Assembly (NCBI GenBank): GCA_947625725.1
Contig: CANQPI010000014.1
Location: 1-45,568, forward strand
Origin: an uncultured Clostridia bacterium
Lineage (GTDB): Bacteria; Bacillota; Clostridia; Christensenellales; CAG-314
Direction: 5' to 3'
Length of the DNA: 45,568 nt
Made by a program: the position numbers and the translations under genes. Of this stretch, positions 14,112-24,268 are shown in pieces (the stretch's first letter is position 1; each line of letters begins with the position of its first letter). The notes under the pieces were generated by a model. It worked only from the letters and a program-made list of their open reading frames with translations. It ran no database searches and was not told the DNA's origin.

Positions 14112-15800
14112 TCAGTCGCAGTCGGCGACGTGCCTGTCGGGATCGACGACGATCGTTTTGTAATCGTTGTAAACGACAAATCCGAGCGGGGCTTTTGAGG
14201 GTCTTTTGACGTTGGCGCGGGGCGTGTAGTCCACCGAGATCTTGCTTCCGTCGCGCGATTGCGAGTAGTACGCGCAAATTTCCGCCGCGGACAAAATCAC
14301 ATTGTCGGGGACGTCGCGTCCGTTTGTTACTATCACGACGTGCGAGGAGTGTATCTTTTGAGCGTGGAGCCACACGTCGTTTGCGCGCGCAAGTTTGAAT
14401 GTAACGTAATTGTTTTGCGCGTTGTTTTTGCCGACGTACACGTCAAATCCCGAAAGGACGTAGTGCAACGGTTTGAAAGACGTTTCTTCTTTTTTGGCGG
14501 TTTGCTTCTTTATCAAGCCCAAATCGATCAATTCGTTTCTTATTTGTTGCAGATCTTCCGTTTCGGTGCAGAAGCGCAAATTTTCCTTTATCGTGCAGAG
14601 GTAACTCAGCAGTTCGGTGTTCTGTTGCACCAACAGGGCGTTATGTTCCGCCGCCGAACGGAGTTTGCGATATTTTTTGTAGTAGGCTTGGGCGTTTTGT
14701 TGCGGAGTGAGTTGTCTGTCAAGGGGAATGGTCACGGTCGAGCCGTCGTAGTAGTTGACGCAGGTCAAACTGTCCGAATTGTTTGCGTTGTGCAAGTTGC
14801 AGAGTATCAGGTCGCCGTATTGTTTGTACGTTTCGCGCTGTTCTGCGTCCAACAGAGTTTGACGTTGCGCCGCCAACTTCTTTTCCGTGCGAGAAATGGC
14901 GTTCTTGACCACGGTCGATACCGATTTCGCCTTGTCGTTGAAGCGTTGCCGCTTGTCCAAAAGATAAAAATAATTGTCGTGCGCGCGGTTGAGCGTGTCG
15001 AAAAACAGTTTTTCGCCCTTTTGCGACCGATAGTCGAAGGGGCAAACGTCTGTCGGCGAACCGTTAGACAGCACGACGTTGGGCTTTTTTTGCGCAAGGT
15101 TTGCCTTGTACAGTGCAATTCTGTCCGCAACCGCGGCGTGATTGGCGACGCTGTGATCGTTTTCGTCAATGCCGTACAGCATTTCGTTCACCGTCGCTTG
15201 GGACACGCCGAGCAACGTTTCCGTCAACGTCTTGCGCAGCGGCAATTTGCAATCGGACAAAAATTCTCTTATACGCGGCAAATCAAAGGGCGCGATCTTG
15301 TTTTGCGGCTCGAAAAAGCGGTATTTTGCGCCCGCCATTATCACGCGGGTGCTGTTTATGTCCTGCGGCAGATGTTTGACGCTATCGAGTATCACGTAGT
15401 TGGCGTCGGTCAGCACGATATTGCTTGTTTTGCCCGTCAGTTCGAAAATGAGTTTCATTTCTTTTTTGTAGCCTAATTCGTCGTTGCCCGTCAGACAAAA
15501 TTCCAACACTCGCTCAAAGGGCATTTGGTTGACGGCGGTTACGGTGGAGTTGACGATGTATTTTCGAAGCAACATGCAAAACGACGGCGCGGTTTTGGGG
15601 TTGTCCGTAGGCATTTCCGTCAAGTGTATTCTGTTTACGTTTGCGTTCGCGGAAATGAGCAGTTTGAAAGTCTGCTTGTTGAACACAAACAGTACGATCT
15701 CGTCCTTTTCGGGTTGATAAACTTTTGTTATTTTGCCGCCCACCAAGAGGGAGTCGAATTCCTCTTTCAGTACCGACAGCGCAAGTGCGTCAAATGCCAT
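14112..15800 (-). CDS. rqcH: RqcH/NFACT ribosome quality-control protein
   Basis: RqcH binds stalled 50S subunits and recruits tRNA-Ala to add alanine tails that mark the nascent chain for degradation, in bacteria by ClpXP among others. The 562-residue product has the NFACT-N domain (MAFDALALSVLKEEF; PSFCMLLRKYI about 72-82), central coiled coils (about 280-430) and the C-terminal NFACT-R (DUF814) domain with ANDVWLHAQKIHSSHVVI (about 485-502). The ATG at 15800 has GGAG upstream; an earlier in-frame start would add 13 unconserved residues. It is divergent from tig-clpP-clpX, which is functionally apt. Older databases call this family fibronectin-binding protein. Confidence 0.92.
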   Translation of the reverse strand: MAFDALALSVLKEEFDSLLVGGKITKVYQPEKDEIVLFVFNKQTFKLLISANANVNRIHLTEMPTDNPKTAPSFCMLLRKYIVNSTVTAVNQMPFERVLEFCLTGNDELGYKKEMKLIFELTGKTSNIVLTDANYVILDSVKHLPQDINSTRVIMAGAKYRFFEPQNKIAPFDLPRIREFLSDCKLPLRKTLTETLLGVSQATVNEMLYGIDENDHSVANHAAVADRIALYKANLAQKKPNVVLSNGSPTDVCPFDYRSQKGEKLFFDTLNRAHDNYFYLLDKRQRFNDKAKSVSTVVKNAISRTEKKLAAQRQTLLDAEQRETYKQYGDLILCNLHNANNSDSLTCVNYYDGSTVTIPLDRQLTPQQNAQAYYKKYRKLRSAAEHNALLVQQNTELLSYLCTIKENLRFCTETEDLQQIRNELIDLGLIKKQTAKKEETSFKPLHYVLSGFDVYVGKNNAQNNYVTFKLARANDVWLHAQKIHSSHVVIVTNGRDVPDNVILSAAEICAYYSQSRDGSKISVDYTPRANVKRPSKAPLGFVVYNDYKTIVVDPDRHVADCD

Positions 15801-15828
15801 TTCGTATCTCCGCGGGTTTATACTACAA

Positions 15829-15856
15829 GTTTTATCCAAAACGGCTCAATTGTCAA
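15829..15856 (-). promoter_or_regulatory. Promoter of rqcH
   Basis: On the minus strand TTGACA (complement of 15851-15856) and TAAAAC (complement of 15829-15834) are 16 bp apart, 28 bases before the rqcH start. Confidence 0.6.
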
Positions 15857-15928
15857 GCAAAATTTTCGTTTTGTATCCGATATTCGATACTATTACACAT
15901 TACGACGAATTTTTGCCTTCAAAATCGA

Positions 15929-15957
15929 TTGCTAAAATTGTATATATATGATAAAAT
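15929..15957 (+). promoter_or_regulatory. Promoter of tig-clpP-clpX
   Basis: TTGCTA (15929-15934) and TAAAAT (15952-15957) are 17 bp apart in a very AT-rich stretch, with a leader of about 75 bases to tig. A second TAAAAT at 15933-15938 lacks a good -35. Confidence 0.55.
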
Positions 15958-16040
15958 AACTAACTGTCGGATTGTTCCGTGAGAGCATACTCACCGAAAA
16001 AATCCCCGCTTACCAAGCAAATTTATGTCGGAGGACAACT

Positions 16041-17333
16041 ATGAAATACACGCAAAAACGAGAGAAAAACACACTTACGATCACTTTCAAGGCAACGCCC
16101 GAGGAGTGGACGACGTTCGACAATCGCGCATACGAGCAGAGCAAGGGCAAGTACAACGTGCCCGGTTTCCGCAAAGGACACGTCCCCAAACACGTTTTGG
16201 AAAACAGATACGGCAAAGGTCTGTTTTTCGAGGACGCGCTTTATCTTTGCGCGCAAGAATATTACGGCGACTTTTTGGATAAAAATAAAGAAGCGGAACC
16301 CGTCGCCCGTCCCTCTATCGACGACAAGTCCATCAAATTGGACGACAAGGGCGTAACTTTCGCGGTGGTCGTCACCGTTCGCCCCGAGATTACTCTCGGA
16401 CAGTACAAGGGACTTACCGTTGCCAAGACCGTTCCTCAACAGGTTACGGACGCCGACGTTGACGCGGAATTATCCCAAGTGCGCGAACGCAACGCGCGTT
16501 TTATCGAAGTGACGGATCGCCCCGTGCAGGACGGCGATCAACTCCGCATAGATTACTGCGGCAAAATAAACGGAGTGGCGTTTGAGGGCGGCACGGCGAA
16601 AGATCAGCCTCTCACTATCGGCTCGCACAGTTTCATTCCCGGTTTCGAGGAGCAACTTGTCGGCTTCAACGTCGGCGAGGAAAAGGACATCAACGTCACT
16701 TTCCCCGAGGACTATCACGCCGAAAATCTTGCGGGAAAGCAAGCGGTGTTCACCGTCAAGGTCAATTCCATAACCGTCAAGGAAATTCCCGAAGCGGACG
16801 ACGAGTTCGCCAAGGACGTGAGCGAATTTTCCACTTTGGCAGAGTACCGCGCGGATATTGCCGCAAACGTTGCCGATCGCTACGCCAAGGACGCCGAGCG
16901 TCAGGACGAGAACAATTTGATCGAAACTGTCGTCAACAACACGTCCATAGACATTCCCCAAGAAATGATCGAGGAGGAAATAGATCGCTACATCGAAGAC
17001 TTGCGCTATCAATTGTCAAACAGCGGTCTAAATTTGGAAAATTATTTGAAGTACAGCGGTCAAACGCAGGAACAACTGCGCAAGGAATATACCGAGCGCG
17101 CGACCAAGGCGGTCCACACGCGTTTGGTGTTCGAGGAGATAGTCAAGGCGGAGAACATTATTGCCGACGACGCCGCGACGGAGGAGCAGATCAAGCAGTA
17201 CGCGGAGAGTATCGGTACTACCTACGACGAGTTTGCGGCAAAACTGCAACCCGCCGACAAATATTACTTCCAAAATCGCGTTATCACCGACAAACTTATC
17301 GCTCTGCTCAAACAGGAAAACACTATCGCTTGA
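16041..17333 (+). CDS. tig: Trigger factor
   Basis: Trigger factor is the ribosome-bound chaperone and prolyl isomerase that meets nascent chains at the exit tunnel. The 430-residue product has the ribosome-binding signature PGFRKGHVPKHV (about 42-53), a central FKBP-type isomerase domain (QLRIDYCGKINGVAFEGG to FNVGEEKDINVTFPEDYH, about 160-235) and a long helical C-terminal cradle. GGAGG precedes the ATG. It lies 19 bp from clpP and 5' of clpX, the classic tig-clpPX arrangement. Length and domain order are standard. Confidence 0.95.
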   Translation: MKYTQKREKNTLTITFKATPEEWTTFDNRAYEQSKGKYNVPGFRKGHVPKHVLENRYGKGLFFEDALYLCAQEYYGDFLDKNKEAEPVARPSIDDKSIKLDDKGVTFAVVVTVRPEITLGQYKGLTVAKTVPQQVTDADVDAELSQVRERNARFIEVTDRPVQDGDQLRIDYCGKINGVAFEGGTAKDQPLTIGSHSFIPGFEEQLVGFNVGEEKDINVTFPEDYHAENLAGKQAVFTVKVNSITVKEIPEADDEFAKDVSEFSTLAEYRADIAANVADRYAKDAERQDENNLIETVVNNTSIDIPQEMIEEEIDRYIEDLRYQLSNSGLNLENYLKYSGQTQEQLRKEYTERATKAVHTRLVFEEIVKAENIIADDAATEEQIKQYAESIGTTYDEFAAKLQPADKYYFQNRVITDKLIALLKQENTIA

Positions 17334-17352
17334 CAAGTAAAGGAGAACAACA

Positions 17353-17940
17353 ATGACGCTTATACCTATGGTTGTAGACCGTATGGACAACGGAGAGCGC
17401 AGTTACGACATATATTCGCGTTTGCTGGAAGACAGAGTGGTGTTTCTTTCCGGTCCTATCAACAGCGAACTTGCCAACCTTGTCGTGGCGCAACTCATCT
17501 TTTTGGAGAGCAAAGACCCCACCAAGGATATATCGCTGTATATCAACAGCCCCGGCGGCGAAGTGACGGCGGGCTTGGCGATTTACGACACAATGAAGTA
17601 CATTCGTTGCGACGTTTCCACCATTTGCATAGGAATGGCGGCAAGCATGGGCGCGTTTTTGCTTTCGAGCGGCACCAAAGGCAAACGGTTTGCTTTGCCC
17701 AACAGCGAAATAATGATCCATCAAGTGCTGGGCGGCAGTCAGGGACAGGCAAGCGACGTCGAGATACAAACGCGTCAACTGCTCAAAACCAAGCAAAAAC
17801 TCAACGAATTGCTCGCCGAGAACGTGGGCAAGTCCGTCGAAGAAGTGGAACGCGATACCGATCGCGACAATTACCTCACTGCGGAAGAAGCAATGCAGTA
17901 CGGTATCGTAGACAAAGTTTTCTACACGCGCAAGTCGTAG
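17353..17940 (+). CDS. clpP: ATP-dependent Clp protease proteolytic subunit
   Basis: ClpP forms the 14-subunit serine protease chamber fed by ClpX. The 195-residue product shows the full catalytic triad at the canonical spacing: Ser98 in GMAASMGAF, His123 in MIHQVLGG and Asp172 in DTDRDNYLT. The N-terminal TLIPMVVDR segment and the C-terminal hydrophobic cleft are normal. AAGGAGAACAACA precedes the ATG. No CtsR box was recognised upstream, so expression is likely from the tig promoter. No anomaly was seen. Confidence 0.97.
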   Translation: MTLIPMVVDRMDNGERSYDIYSRLLEDRVVFLSGPINSELANLVVAQLIFLESKDPTKDISLYINSPGGEVTAGLAIYDTMKYIRCDVSTICIGMAASMGAFLLSSGTKGKRFALPNSEIMIHQVLGGSQGQASDVEIQTRQLLKTKQKLNELLAENVGKSVEEVERDTDRDNYLTAEEAMQYGIVDKVFYTRKS

Positions 17941-18030
17941 AGCGTTGAAATTTTGTACTCAAAGTAACAACAAATCAACACATGGGGTAAGAAAAATTTA
18001 CTTTCTACCCTAGAATTTTTCGGAGAAACA

Positions 18031-19248
18031 ATGCAAGTTTGTACCTTTTGCGGAAAAAGTGAAGATCAAGTGCGCAAATTGCTTGCCTCGCCCAACGGCG
18101 CATGTATTTGCGACGAATGTATAGAACTGTGCCAAAACATTTTGGATGACGAAGCGTTGAGCGACGTTTCGGAAAACGCGCCCGTCAAATTGCCCAAGCC
18201 GGAAGAAATCAAAGCCGAGTTGGACAAATACGTGGTGGGACAGGACGCGGCAAAAAAGACTCTTGCCGTAGCCGTTTACAATCACTACAAGCGCGTATTC
18301 TATTCCGAGGCTTCGGGCGACGACGTGGAATTGGAAAAGAGCAACATTCTCATGCTGGGACCGACAGGTTGCGGCAAGACTTTGCTTGCCAAAACTCTTG
18401 CCAAAATTTTGGACGTTCCCTTTGCCGTGGCGGACGCAACTACCCTCACGGAAGCGGGCTATGTGGGCGACGACGTGGAGAACATTCTTCTCAAACTTAT
18501 TCAAGCCGCCGACTACGACATAGCCAAAGCGGAACACGGCATAATTTATATCGACGAAATAGACAAAATCGCCAAAAAGGGCGAAAACGTTTCGATAACG
18601 CGAGATGTTTCCGGCGAGGGAGTTCAACAGGCGTTGCTCAAAATTATCGAGAGTACGGTAGCCAACGTGCCTCCGCAAGGCGGCCGCAAGCACCCTCAGG
18701 CGGAGAGTATCGCAATCGATACGACCAACATTCTGTTCATTTGCGGCGGCGCATTCGTCGGTTTGGACAAAATCGCCGAAAAAAGGCAACAGGGCGCGGG
18801 TTTGGGCTTCGGCAACAAAATCAAGAGTATCGAGGAAATCGACTACGCCGAACTTGTCAAGAGTTTGCAACCGCAGGATTTTATTAAATACGGATTGATC
18901 CCCGAGTTTGTGGGAAGATTGCCCATTGTGGTGGGCTTGTCCCCGCTGGACGAAACGGCTCTCGTCAAGATCCTTACCGAACCGAAAAATTGCCTTGTCA
19001 AACAATACAAAAAGTTGTTCAAGTTGGACGGTATCGATTTGGAGTTCGACGAGGACGCGCTGTCCGCTATCGCGCAAAAATCCATTCGGCTCAAAACGGG
19101 CGCGAGAGGGTTGCGTTCCGTGTTGGAAAATCTCATGCTCAACTGTATGTACGAAGCGCCCTCCAAGGGGGACGTACAGCGCGTGCGTATCACCCGTCAA
19201 AGCGTCGAGAACGGCAGCGATCCGTTGGTTTTCCGTCGCGCCGTGTAA
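18031..19248 (+). CDS. clpX: ATP-dependent Clp protease ATP-binding subunit
   Basis: ClpX unfolds tagged substrates and threads them into ClpP. The 405-residue product has an N-terminal zinc-binding domain (Cys4, Cys7, Cys27, Cys30), a Walker A GPTGCGKT (about 111-118), the pore loop GYVGDD, the Walker B IIYIDEID, and an arginine-finger region near [11 protein letters not shown]. The 90-bp gap from clpP contains an imperfect GGGTA-type hairpin (about 17983-18013) followed by T-rich sequence, which might attenuate read-through. The next gene, lon, is displaced by about 630 bp of repeat DNA. Confidence 0.96.
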   Translation: MQVCTFCGKSEDQVRKLLASPNGACICDECIELCQNILDDEALSDVSENAPVKLPKPEEIKAELDKYVVGQDAAKKTLAVAVYNHYKRVFYSEASGDDVELEKSNILMLGPTGCGKTLLAKTLAKILDVPFAVADATTLTEAGYVGDDVENILLKLIQAADYDIAKAEHGIIYIDEIDKIAKKGENVSITRDVSGEGVQQALLKIIESTVANVPPQGGRKHPQAESIAIDTTNILFICGGAFVGLDKIAEKRQQGAGLGFGNKIKSIEEIDYAELVKSLQPQDFIKYGLIPEFVGRLPIVVGLSPLDETALVKILTEPKNCLVKQYKKLFKLDGIDLEFDEDALSAIAQKSIRLKTGARGLRSVLENLMLNCMYEAPSKGDVQRVRITRQSVENGSDPLVFRRAV

Positions 19249-19271
19249 ATCAATATCAACCTCGTTTTACA

Positions 19272-19633
19272 CTCGGGTATTCCGACCAAACGCAAATCGG
19301 TACGGTCGACTTCGCGACCGACCCCTACGGGGCGCAAGTGCGCCGATTTGGTCGGACTACTAAGGAAGTCGCTACACGCGCCTTCTCTGATTTGAATTTG
19401 GCGGGGAGTTGCAACCCCGCCAACCCCCGCAAGGGTTGCAATCGCCGCGCAGGTCGTCGTAGCCCTCGTTAAGTAGCACCAACCGCACAAGCGCGGTCGG
19501 AACCGCTACCACTCGGCTACTCCTCTCCCACCCAAGTCTATTGGACTTGTGTGGGTACCCATTTGTGCAGACGGGATTTGAGTTTTGTCCGCTTGTGCGT
19601 TGTGTCCACACGCCCTGCGCTCACTCAAATCCC
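19272..19633 (-). repeat. Structured modular repeat R2, copy a (clpX-lon gap)
   Basis: On the minus strand the element begins with an 11-bp stem GGGATTTGAGT/ACTCAAATCCC (19573-19583 with 19623-19633), continues through several hairpins and ends with CCGACCAAA/TTTGGTCGG (19282-19290 with 19347-19355). A GGCGGGG/CCCCGCC stem lies at 19400-19421 and CGGTCG/CGACCG at 19303-19320. Related copies are at 37507-37766 and 23891-24268. An extra module (about 19443-19562) with a CCCACCCAAGTC-type hairpin and a tRNA-like D-arm is inserted in the loop of a stem that is intact in the 37.6-kb copy. No coding frame is credible. The rest of the gap (19634-19754) carries R1-like right-end sequence. Confidence 0.75.
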
Positions 19634-19754
19634 TGTTTTTTCGACTAATTATAATTGGCGCTCGGTGAACAAGGTCGGGACTTTGATTGTAACGCTTGTA
19701 CCGTAACAAGATAGAACCTATTTTTTTCAAGTATTTAACGTAAATAATTTTTTG

Positions 19755-19783
19755 TTGCAAATTGACGACAATTATTTTATAAT
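19755..19783 (+). promoter_or_regulatory. Promoter of lon
   Basis: TTGCAA (19755-19760) and a perfect TATAAT (19778-19783) are 17 bp apart, predicting a leader of about 90 bases. The repeat insertion has left lon with its own promoter. Confidence 0.7.
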
Positions 19784-19880
19784 ATACCCGAGTAACGACG
19801 GTTTGCCCGTCAAACGTCATATAAAATTTTCAAATACACAAACTACCGACAAAAGGTACAAAACACAAGAGGTAATCAAA

Positions 19881-22193
19881 GTGACAGTTTACAACAATGT
19901 TCCCGTATTGGCAATGAGGGGAAATTTCTTCTTTCCCAATATCCGCGCCAAGGTGGAGGTCGCGAGGGAAATTTCCCGCAACGCGCTCAAATACGCCTTG
20001 GAGAACGGCGGCAGATTTTTGATGGTGAGTCAGATCGACCCCTCCAAGAGCAATCCCGCGTCGCTCGCCGACGTTTACGCAACGGGCGTGATAGCGGAAA
20101 TAGCCTCCGTCGAGAGCGCAACCGTCGAAGCGACGACTGTTATGGTGCGCACGTTGGAGGCGGCGCAAATCATTCATTGGACGGATAGCGCAAACATAAT
20201 TTTCGCCGACGCGGAAACGTTGGATTTTACCTGCAAAAACGACGGCGAAACCGCCGCTCTGTATGCGCAAACGCTAAAACATATCGGCGTCCTGCGCGAA
20301 GCGAAAAACGACAAATCCAAGTTGGATTTTTCCGCAGTGACCGTCAACGGACAGGTAGATTACTTGGCGTTTACCAATATCGTCGGCAACGAGATAGTCA
20401 CCCGTTTGGACGAACGTCAGGCGTTGTTGGAGGAAACGGACGTCGAACGTCGCATGGAGCGCATTTGCGCCTATATCGTTGCGGAAATGGATTTTATCAG
20501 CGCCGAAAAGCGCATTGCCAATCGCGTCAAGCAACAGGTAGCCAGCGGACAAAAAGAGTACTATCTCCGCGAGCAGATGAAAGCCATCTCGGCGGAATTG
20601 GGCGACGACGCCAACGAAAAACAGGACTATCTGGACAAGATAAAATCCTGCGGCATGCCCGAAGAAGTCGCCAACAAAGCCACAAAGGAACTCAACCGCC
20701 TGTCCAAAATGTCCTCGACTTCACCCGACGCGGCGGTCATACGCAACTACCTCGATTGGTTGTGCGACGTGCCTTGGTCCAAGGAAACGGAGGACAACAA
20801 AGATCTCAAACTCGCGCGGGAAATTTTGGACGAAGATCACTACGGACTTACCAAAATCAAAGACCGTATCGTCGAGTATCTTGCCGTAATGCAACTTACG
20901 GGCAAGTTGAACGGTCCAATACTTTGTTTTGTCGGACCTCCGGGAGTGGGCAAAACTTCCATTGTCAAGAGCATTGCGCGCGCGCTCAACCGCAAGTATT
21001 TGCGCGTAAGTTTGGGCGGGGTGCGCGACGAAGCGGAAATACGCGGACACCGCCGCACGTACGTGGGCGCGATACCGGGCAAAATCATCTACATGATGAA
21101 GCAAGCCGAGTGCGTCAATCCCGTTTTGCTGTTGGACGAAATAGACAAAATGGGCAAGGACAACCGCGGCGATCCCGCCAGCGCAATGTTGGAAGTGTTG
21201 GACCCCGAACAAAATTTCAGTTTTACCGACCACTATCTGGAAGTTCCCTACGACCTGTCCAAGGTGCTGTTTGTGTGTACCGCCAACGCCACCGACGACA
21301 TTCCCGAACCGTTGTTGGATCGTATGGAAGTGATTGAACTCAGCGGCTACACCGAGTTGGAAAAAATAGCCATTGCCAACCGCTATTTGCTCAAAAAGAA
21401 CATGATTTTGCACGGCATACCCGACGGCGCGATAGAAATTCCCGACGTCACTTACGCCAAGATAATAGAGCGATACACAAGCGAATCGGGCGTGCGCAGT
21501 CTGGAAAGGCAAATTGCGGCAATTTGCCGCAAAGTCGCGTTAAAACTCGTCGAGAACCCCGATACCAAAGTGCTTGTCACGCCCGAAACGTTGCACGATT
21601 TTTTGGGAGCGGAGCGGCACAAGGACGAAATGGGGCTTGTCGGCGACACCGTCGGTACGGCGCGAGGGCTTGCCTGGACGCGCGTCGGCGGCGTAACGCT
21701 CAATGTGGACGCAACGTTGTTCGAGGGCAAGGGCGAAGTGTTGCTTACGGGTAACTTGGGCGACGTGATGAAAGAATCCGCTCGCACGGCGATTTCTTTG
21801 GTCAAGAGCCTTGCCGACGAGTACGGCATTGACAAAACCAAATTCGAAAAGACGGATATTCACATTCACGTGCCGGAGGGGGCTATCCCCAAGGACGGAC
21901 CAAGCGCGGGCGTGACCATGGCGACGGTGGTGATGTCGGCGTTCAGCGGCATACCCGTCAGCGGACAAGTGGCAATGACGGGCGAGATCACTCTGCGCGG
22001 CAAGGTGTTGCCGATAGGTGGACTGCGCGAAAAAGCGCTTGCCGCCTACCGTTTGGGAATAAAGAAAGTAATTATTCCCGCAGGTAACGCGCGCGATTTG
22101 GAGGAGATACCCCGCGAGGTCAAGGACAGCGTCGAATTTGTTTTGGCGGAGGAAATTCAAACGGTCTACGCCAACGCATTGGTACGCAACTAA
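19881..22193 (+). CDS. lon: ATP-dependent protease Lon
   Basis: Lon degrades damaged and regulatory proteins in an ATP-dependent way. The 770-residue product has the N-terminal LON substrate domain (from [14 protein letters not shown]), an AAA+ module with Walker [10 protein letters not shown] (about 353-361) and Walker [10 protein letters not shown], and the C-terminal protease domain with the catalytic Ser in KDGPSAGVT and catalytic Lys in [22 protein letters not shown] at 19881 preceded by AGAGG is chosen, because an upstream in-frame ATG at 19752 would add 43 unconserved residues and lies within the promoter. Next is engB 10 bp downstream, the usual lonA-ysxC pair of Bacillota. Confidence 0.95.
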   Translation: MTVYNNVPVLAMRGNFFFPNIRAKVEVAREISRNALKYALENGGRFLMVSQIDPSKSNPASLADVYATGVIAEIASVESATVEATTVMVRTLEAAQIIHWTDSANIIFADAETLDFTCKNDGETAALYAQTLKHIGVLREAKNDKSKLDFSAVTVNGQVDYLAFTNIVGNEIVTRLDERQALLEETDVERRMERICAYIVAEMDFISAEKRIANRVKQQVASGQKEYYLREQMKAISAELGDDANEKQDYLDKIKSCGMPEEVANKATKELNRLSKMSSTSPDAAVIRNYLDWLCDVPWSKETEDNKDLKLAREILDEDHYGLTKIKDRIVEYLAVMQLTGKLNGPILCFVGPPGVGKTSIVKSIARALNRKYLRVSLGGVRDEAEIRGHRRTYVGAIPGKIIYMMKQAECVNPVLLLDEIDKMGKDNRGDPASAMLEVLDPEQNFSFTDHYLEVPYDLSKVLFVCTANATDDIPEPLLDRMEVIELSGYTELEKIAIANRYLLKKNMILHGIPDGAIEIPDVTYAKIIERYTSESGVRSLERQIAAICRKVALKLVENPDTKVLVTPETLHDFLGAERHKDEMGLVGDTVGTARGLAWTRVGGVTLNVDATLFEGKGEVLLTGNLGDVMKESARTAISLVKSLADEYGIDKTKFEKTDIHIHVPEGAIPKDGPSAGVTMATVVMSAFSGIPVSGQVAMTGEITLRGKVLPIGGLREKALAAYRLGIKKVIIPAGNARDLEEIPREVKDSVEFVLAEEIQTVYANALVRN

Positions 22194-22203
22194 CGGGTGA
22201 AAG

Positions 22204-22806
22204 ATGAAAGTAAAAAATGCTTCCTACGTAAAGGGCGCGTCGGACTATTCTCAATGTATCGTTTCGGAGTTGCCGCAAATAGCGGTAGCGGGCAAATCCA
22301 ACGTCGGCAAGAGCAGTTTTATCAACTATCTCGTGGGCGACGGCAAACTTGCCCGCACGTCAAAACTGCCCGGACGTACAAGGTTGATCAATTATTTTTT
22401 GATCAATGACGGCGACGAAAAAGAGTTTTTGCTTGTCGATTTGCCGGGGTACGGCTTTGCCAAAGTTTCCGACGCGGAAAAACTCAAATGGTCGGATCTG
22501 TTGGAAAATTATCTCGCCAACGAACGGCGTTTGGTGCAAGTGCTGTTTTTGGTGGACATACGCCACGATCCCACCAAGGACGACGCGGCAATGTACAACT
22601 ATATGTTCGTCAACAATGTGCCTTTTACCGTTGTCGCCACCAAAGCGGACAAACTTCCCAAAAGTCAGGTAAAAAACCGCTGTCGGGCGATAGCGAGTTA
22701 CTTCAAATTGGGCGAGGCGAACGTTCTCCCCGTCAGTTCTTCGGCGAAAACGGGTTTGGAAGCGGTGCTTTCCAAACTCGAACAGATACTTGCCGCCGAC
22801 AAATAG
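22204..22806 (+). CDS. engB: Ribosome-biogenesis GTPase EngB/YsxC
   Basis: EngB is a GTPase needed for late 50S subunit assembly. The 200-residue product shows G1 GKSNVGKSSF (about 33-42), the switch region TSKLPGRTRLIN, G3 LVDLPGYGFA, G4 TKADK and G5 SSSAKTG. Length and motif order are typical. The start ATG lies 10 bp after the lon stop, so it is co-transcribed with lon. Confidence 0.95.
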   Translation: MKVKNASYVKGASDYSQCIVSELPQIAVAGKSNVGKSSFINYLVGDGKLARTSKLPGRTRLINYFLINDGDEKEFLLVDLPGYGFAKVSDAEKLKWSDLLENYLANERRLVQVLFLVDIRHDPTKDDAAMYNYMFVNNVPFTVVATKADKLPKSQVKNRCRAIASYFKLGEANVLPVSSSAKTGLEAVLSKLEQILAADK

Positions 22807-23022
22807 CCGCGCAAGTCAAGTTTTTTGTAACCCATTTCGTTATTTTGCAATAAAATAAGTAGATCAATGCCCGAACGATTGCAACGACTGCGGAATATGC
22901 GCGACAAACCGAGCAAGAGTTCGGGTTTACTTGACGTCAGATTTGCGCCCGCCTACGGCGCGAATTATTCGACGGCAAAGTTTCTGCGCGGTCGTGCGGA
23001 AAAATTTTTTGCAGGGCGGCAA

Positions 23023-23074
23023 ACAAATATTACTTGCGCAAATATTTGTAATTTCCGTTGCAATGTGCTACAAT
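23023..23074 (+). promoter_or_regulatory. Promoter with overlapping inverted repeat before the S-component gene
   Basis: TTGTAA (23046-23051) and TACAAT (23069-23074, TGC-extended) are 17 bp apart. A perfect 9-bp inverted repeat, ACAAATATT/AATATTTGT (23023-23031 and 23041-23049), overlaps the -35 and could be a repressor site. The leader (about 23081-23171) holds a small ATATCTTTT/AAAAGATAT hairpin. No known riboswitch was recognised. Nothing else was found in 22807-23022. Confidence 0.5.
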
Positions 23075-23171
23075 ATGTGCAGGTCGCATCCAAGCGAGCG
23101 ATACTACGTTTTTTATATCTTTTACCAAAAAAAGATATTCGTACCCCGCGCGGGACGAAATTGGAGTTTTT

Positions 23172-23828
23172 ATGGTAAACAATAGCAAGGCTTTCAAATT
23201 GGCAAAGTACGCAATTATGTTTGCAACGATCTTCATTGCCATGATGATCGACAGGGGTATCAGCGCGGCTTTGCCTATTTCAATGGCGATATGCGTGTTG
23301 CTGGTAACGTTCGGTTTTTGTTTTATTCAAAACAGTTGGGCGGACGGCATAGCGGCTTTTACATGCTTCGGCATTGCGTCATTTATCAAGGCGTTCATTT
23401 TCCCCGACGGCATACAGTGGTATTACAAAATACTTGTGTACATAGTTCCGAGAGTGCTTGCGGGCGTAATGTGCTTTGGCGCATATAGGCTGATGTTGCT
23501 TGCAGTCGGTCGCGTGAAGAAACGTCGCGTGGCGCAAATTGCGGCTATGACGGTGGCGATAGCGGTAGGATTGGTTTCCAACACGGTGTTCTTTTTGTTG
23601 CCGTTCAGTTACCTGTCGGAGAACGGCAACGGCTTTGTGGCGGCGATCGAGGGACTTGTGTTCATCAACATTCTGCCCGAGTATCTGACGTCGTTGATCA
23701 TTGCACCGTGGGTGGTATTGGGCGTACGTCGCGGACTCAAATTGGGCGTTGACGGCAACAATTGGCGCACGCTCGCGGCAAAAGATACCGACAACTCGCA
23801 AGATCAGACTAACTCGCAAACGAATTAA
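23172..23828 (+). CDS. ECF transporter S component, possibly for pantothenate
   Basis: The 218-residue membrane protein has about six helices. The layout suggests an energy-coupling-factor S component: an N-terminal FKLAKYAIMFATIFIAM helix, a central WADGIAAFTCFGIASFIKAF segment, SNTVFFLLPF, and a C-terminal LPEYLTSLIIAPWVVLGVRRG segment resembling the LPE-IIAP end of vitamin S components. S components bind the vitamin and work with a shared EcfA/A'/T module encoded elsewhere. Pantothenate is suggested only because coaX, which phosphorylates it, is the next gene. The ATG at 23172 follows GGAG. The tail after about 200 is hydrophilic. Another vitamin is possible. Confidence 0.6.
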   Translation: MVNNSKAFKLAKYAIMFATIFIAMMIDRGISAALPISMAICVLLVTFGFCFIQNSWADGIAAFTCFGIASFIKAFIFPDGIQWYYKILVYIVPRVLAGVMCFGAYRLMLLAVGRVKKRRVAQIAAMTVAIAVGLVSNTVFFLLPFSYLSENGNGFVAAIEGLVFINILPEYLTSLIIAPWVVLGVRRGLKLGVDGNNWRTLAAKDTDNSQDQTNSQTN

Positions 23829-23833
23829 ACAGG

Positions 23834-23890
23834 CAAATACAAAACAAAGGGAGCGGCGAGTCTATTTAACCGCCGAACGTTTGGGCGAAA
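23834..23890 (+). repeat. 57-bp direct repeat, left copy
   Basis: It matches 24269-24325 at 56 of 57 positions. It starts 5 bp after the S-component stop and contains AAAGGGAG and a small CGGCG/CGCCG hairpin. The right copy abuts the coaX start, so this is a duplicate of the coaX upstream region. Confidence 0.9.
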
Positions 23891-24268
23891 CGAATCAAAC
23901 AATGAAAGAATTTGAGTGAGCGCAGTGTGCGTGGACACGGCACACAAGCGGAACAAACTCAAATTCTGCCCTGCAACCGCGGACATGCGCCGAGGTTGCA
24001 GACAATCTTGGGGCTGTTGGGGCAAGAACCCCAACTAAGTAAAATCCAAGAAGACGCGTGTAGCGGCTATATGTAAGAGGAGTAAACTCATACATTACAT
24101 AAAAATGGGTACCCGCCCAAGTCCAATAGACTTGGGTGGGAGAGGAACAGCCGACCGATAGCGGTACCGACCGAGCGTTATGTGAGGTTGGTACTATCAA
24201 GGGAGTGCTGTGACGACGGCGGAACGAAGTTCCCGCAGGGTAATAGCGAAACCGCCAAGCAATTACCA
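23891..24268 (+). repeat. Structured modular repeat R2, copy c (inserted before coaX)
   Basis: It shares the R2 module order on the plus strand: AGAATTTGAGT/ACTCAAATTCT (23907-23967), CTGCAACC/GGTTGCAG (23971-23978 with 23994-24001), GTTGGGG/CCCCAAC (24016-24022 with 24029-24035), then the GCGTGTAGCG motif. Both arms of each stem differ from the other copies in matching ways. A private hairpin (ATGTA-AGAG type, about 24069-24098) is followed by the CCCGCCCAAGTC/GACTTGGGTGGG hairpin (about 24115-24142), also seen in copy a but at a different place. The element is flanked by the 57-bp direct repeats. It contains no credible gene; the only start after the left repeat encodes MKEFE. Confidence 0.75.

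Noticed and set aside
19470-19560. tRNA-Ser/Leu-like segment on the minus strand with a D-arm-like TAGCCGAGTGGTAG
   Set aside because: No complete acceptor, anticodon and T-arm set can be formed, and the equivalent in the 24.1-kb copy has lost the D-loop bases. It is treated as part of repeat R2.
17334-19880. CtsR or CIRCE heat-shock operators before clpP, clpX or lon
   Set aside because: Only partial matches (for example GTCAAACGTCA near 19810) were seen; no full direct heptad pair or TTAGCACTC repeat is present.
22867-23178. A 103-codon frame before the S-component gene
   Set aside because: It has no ribosome site, is very rich in Arg/Lys and Cys, and overlaps the inverted repeat and promoter of the next gene.
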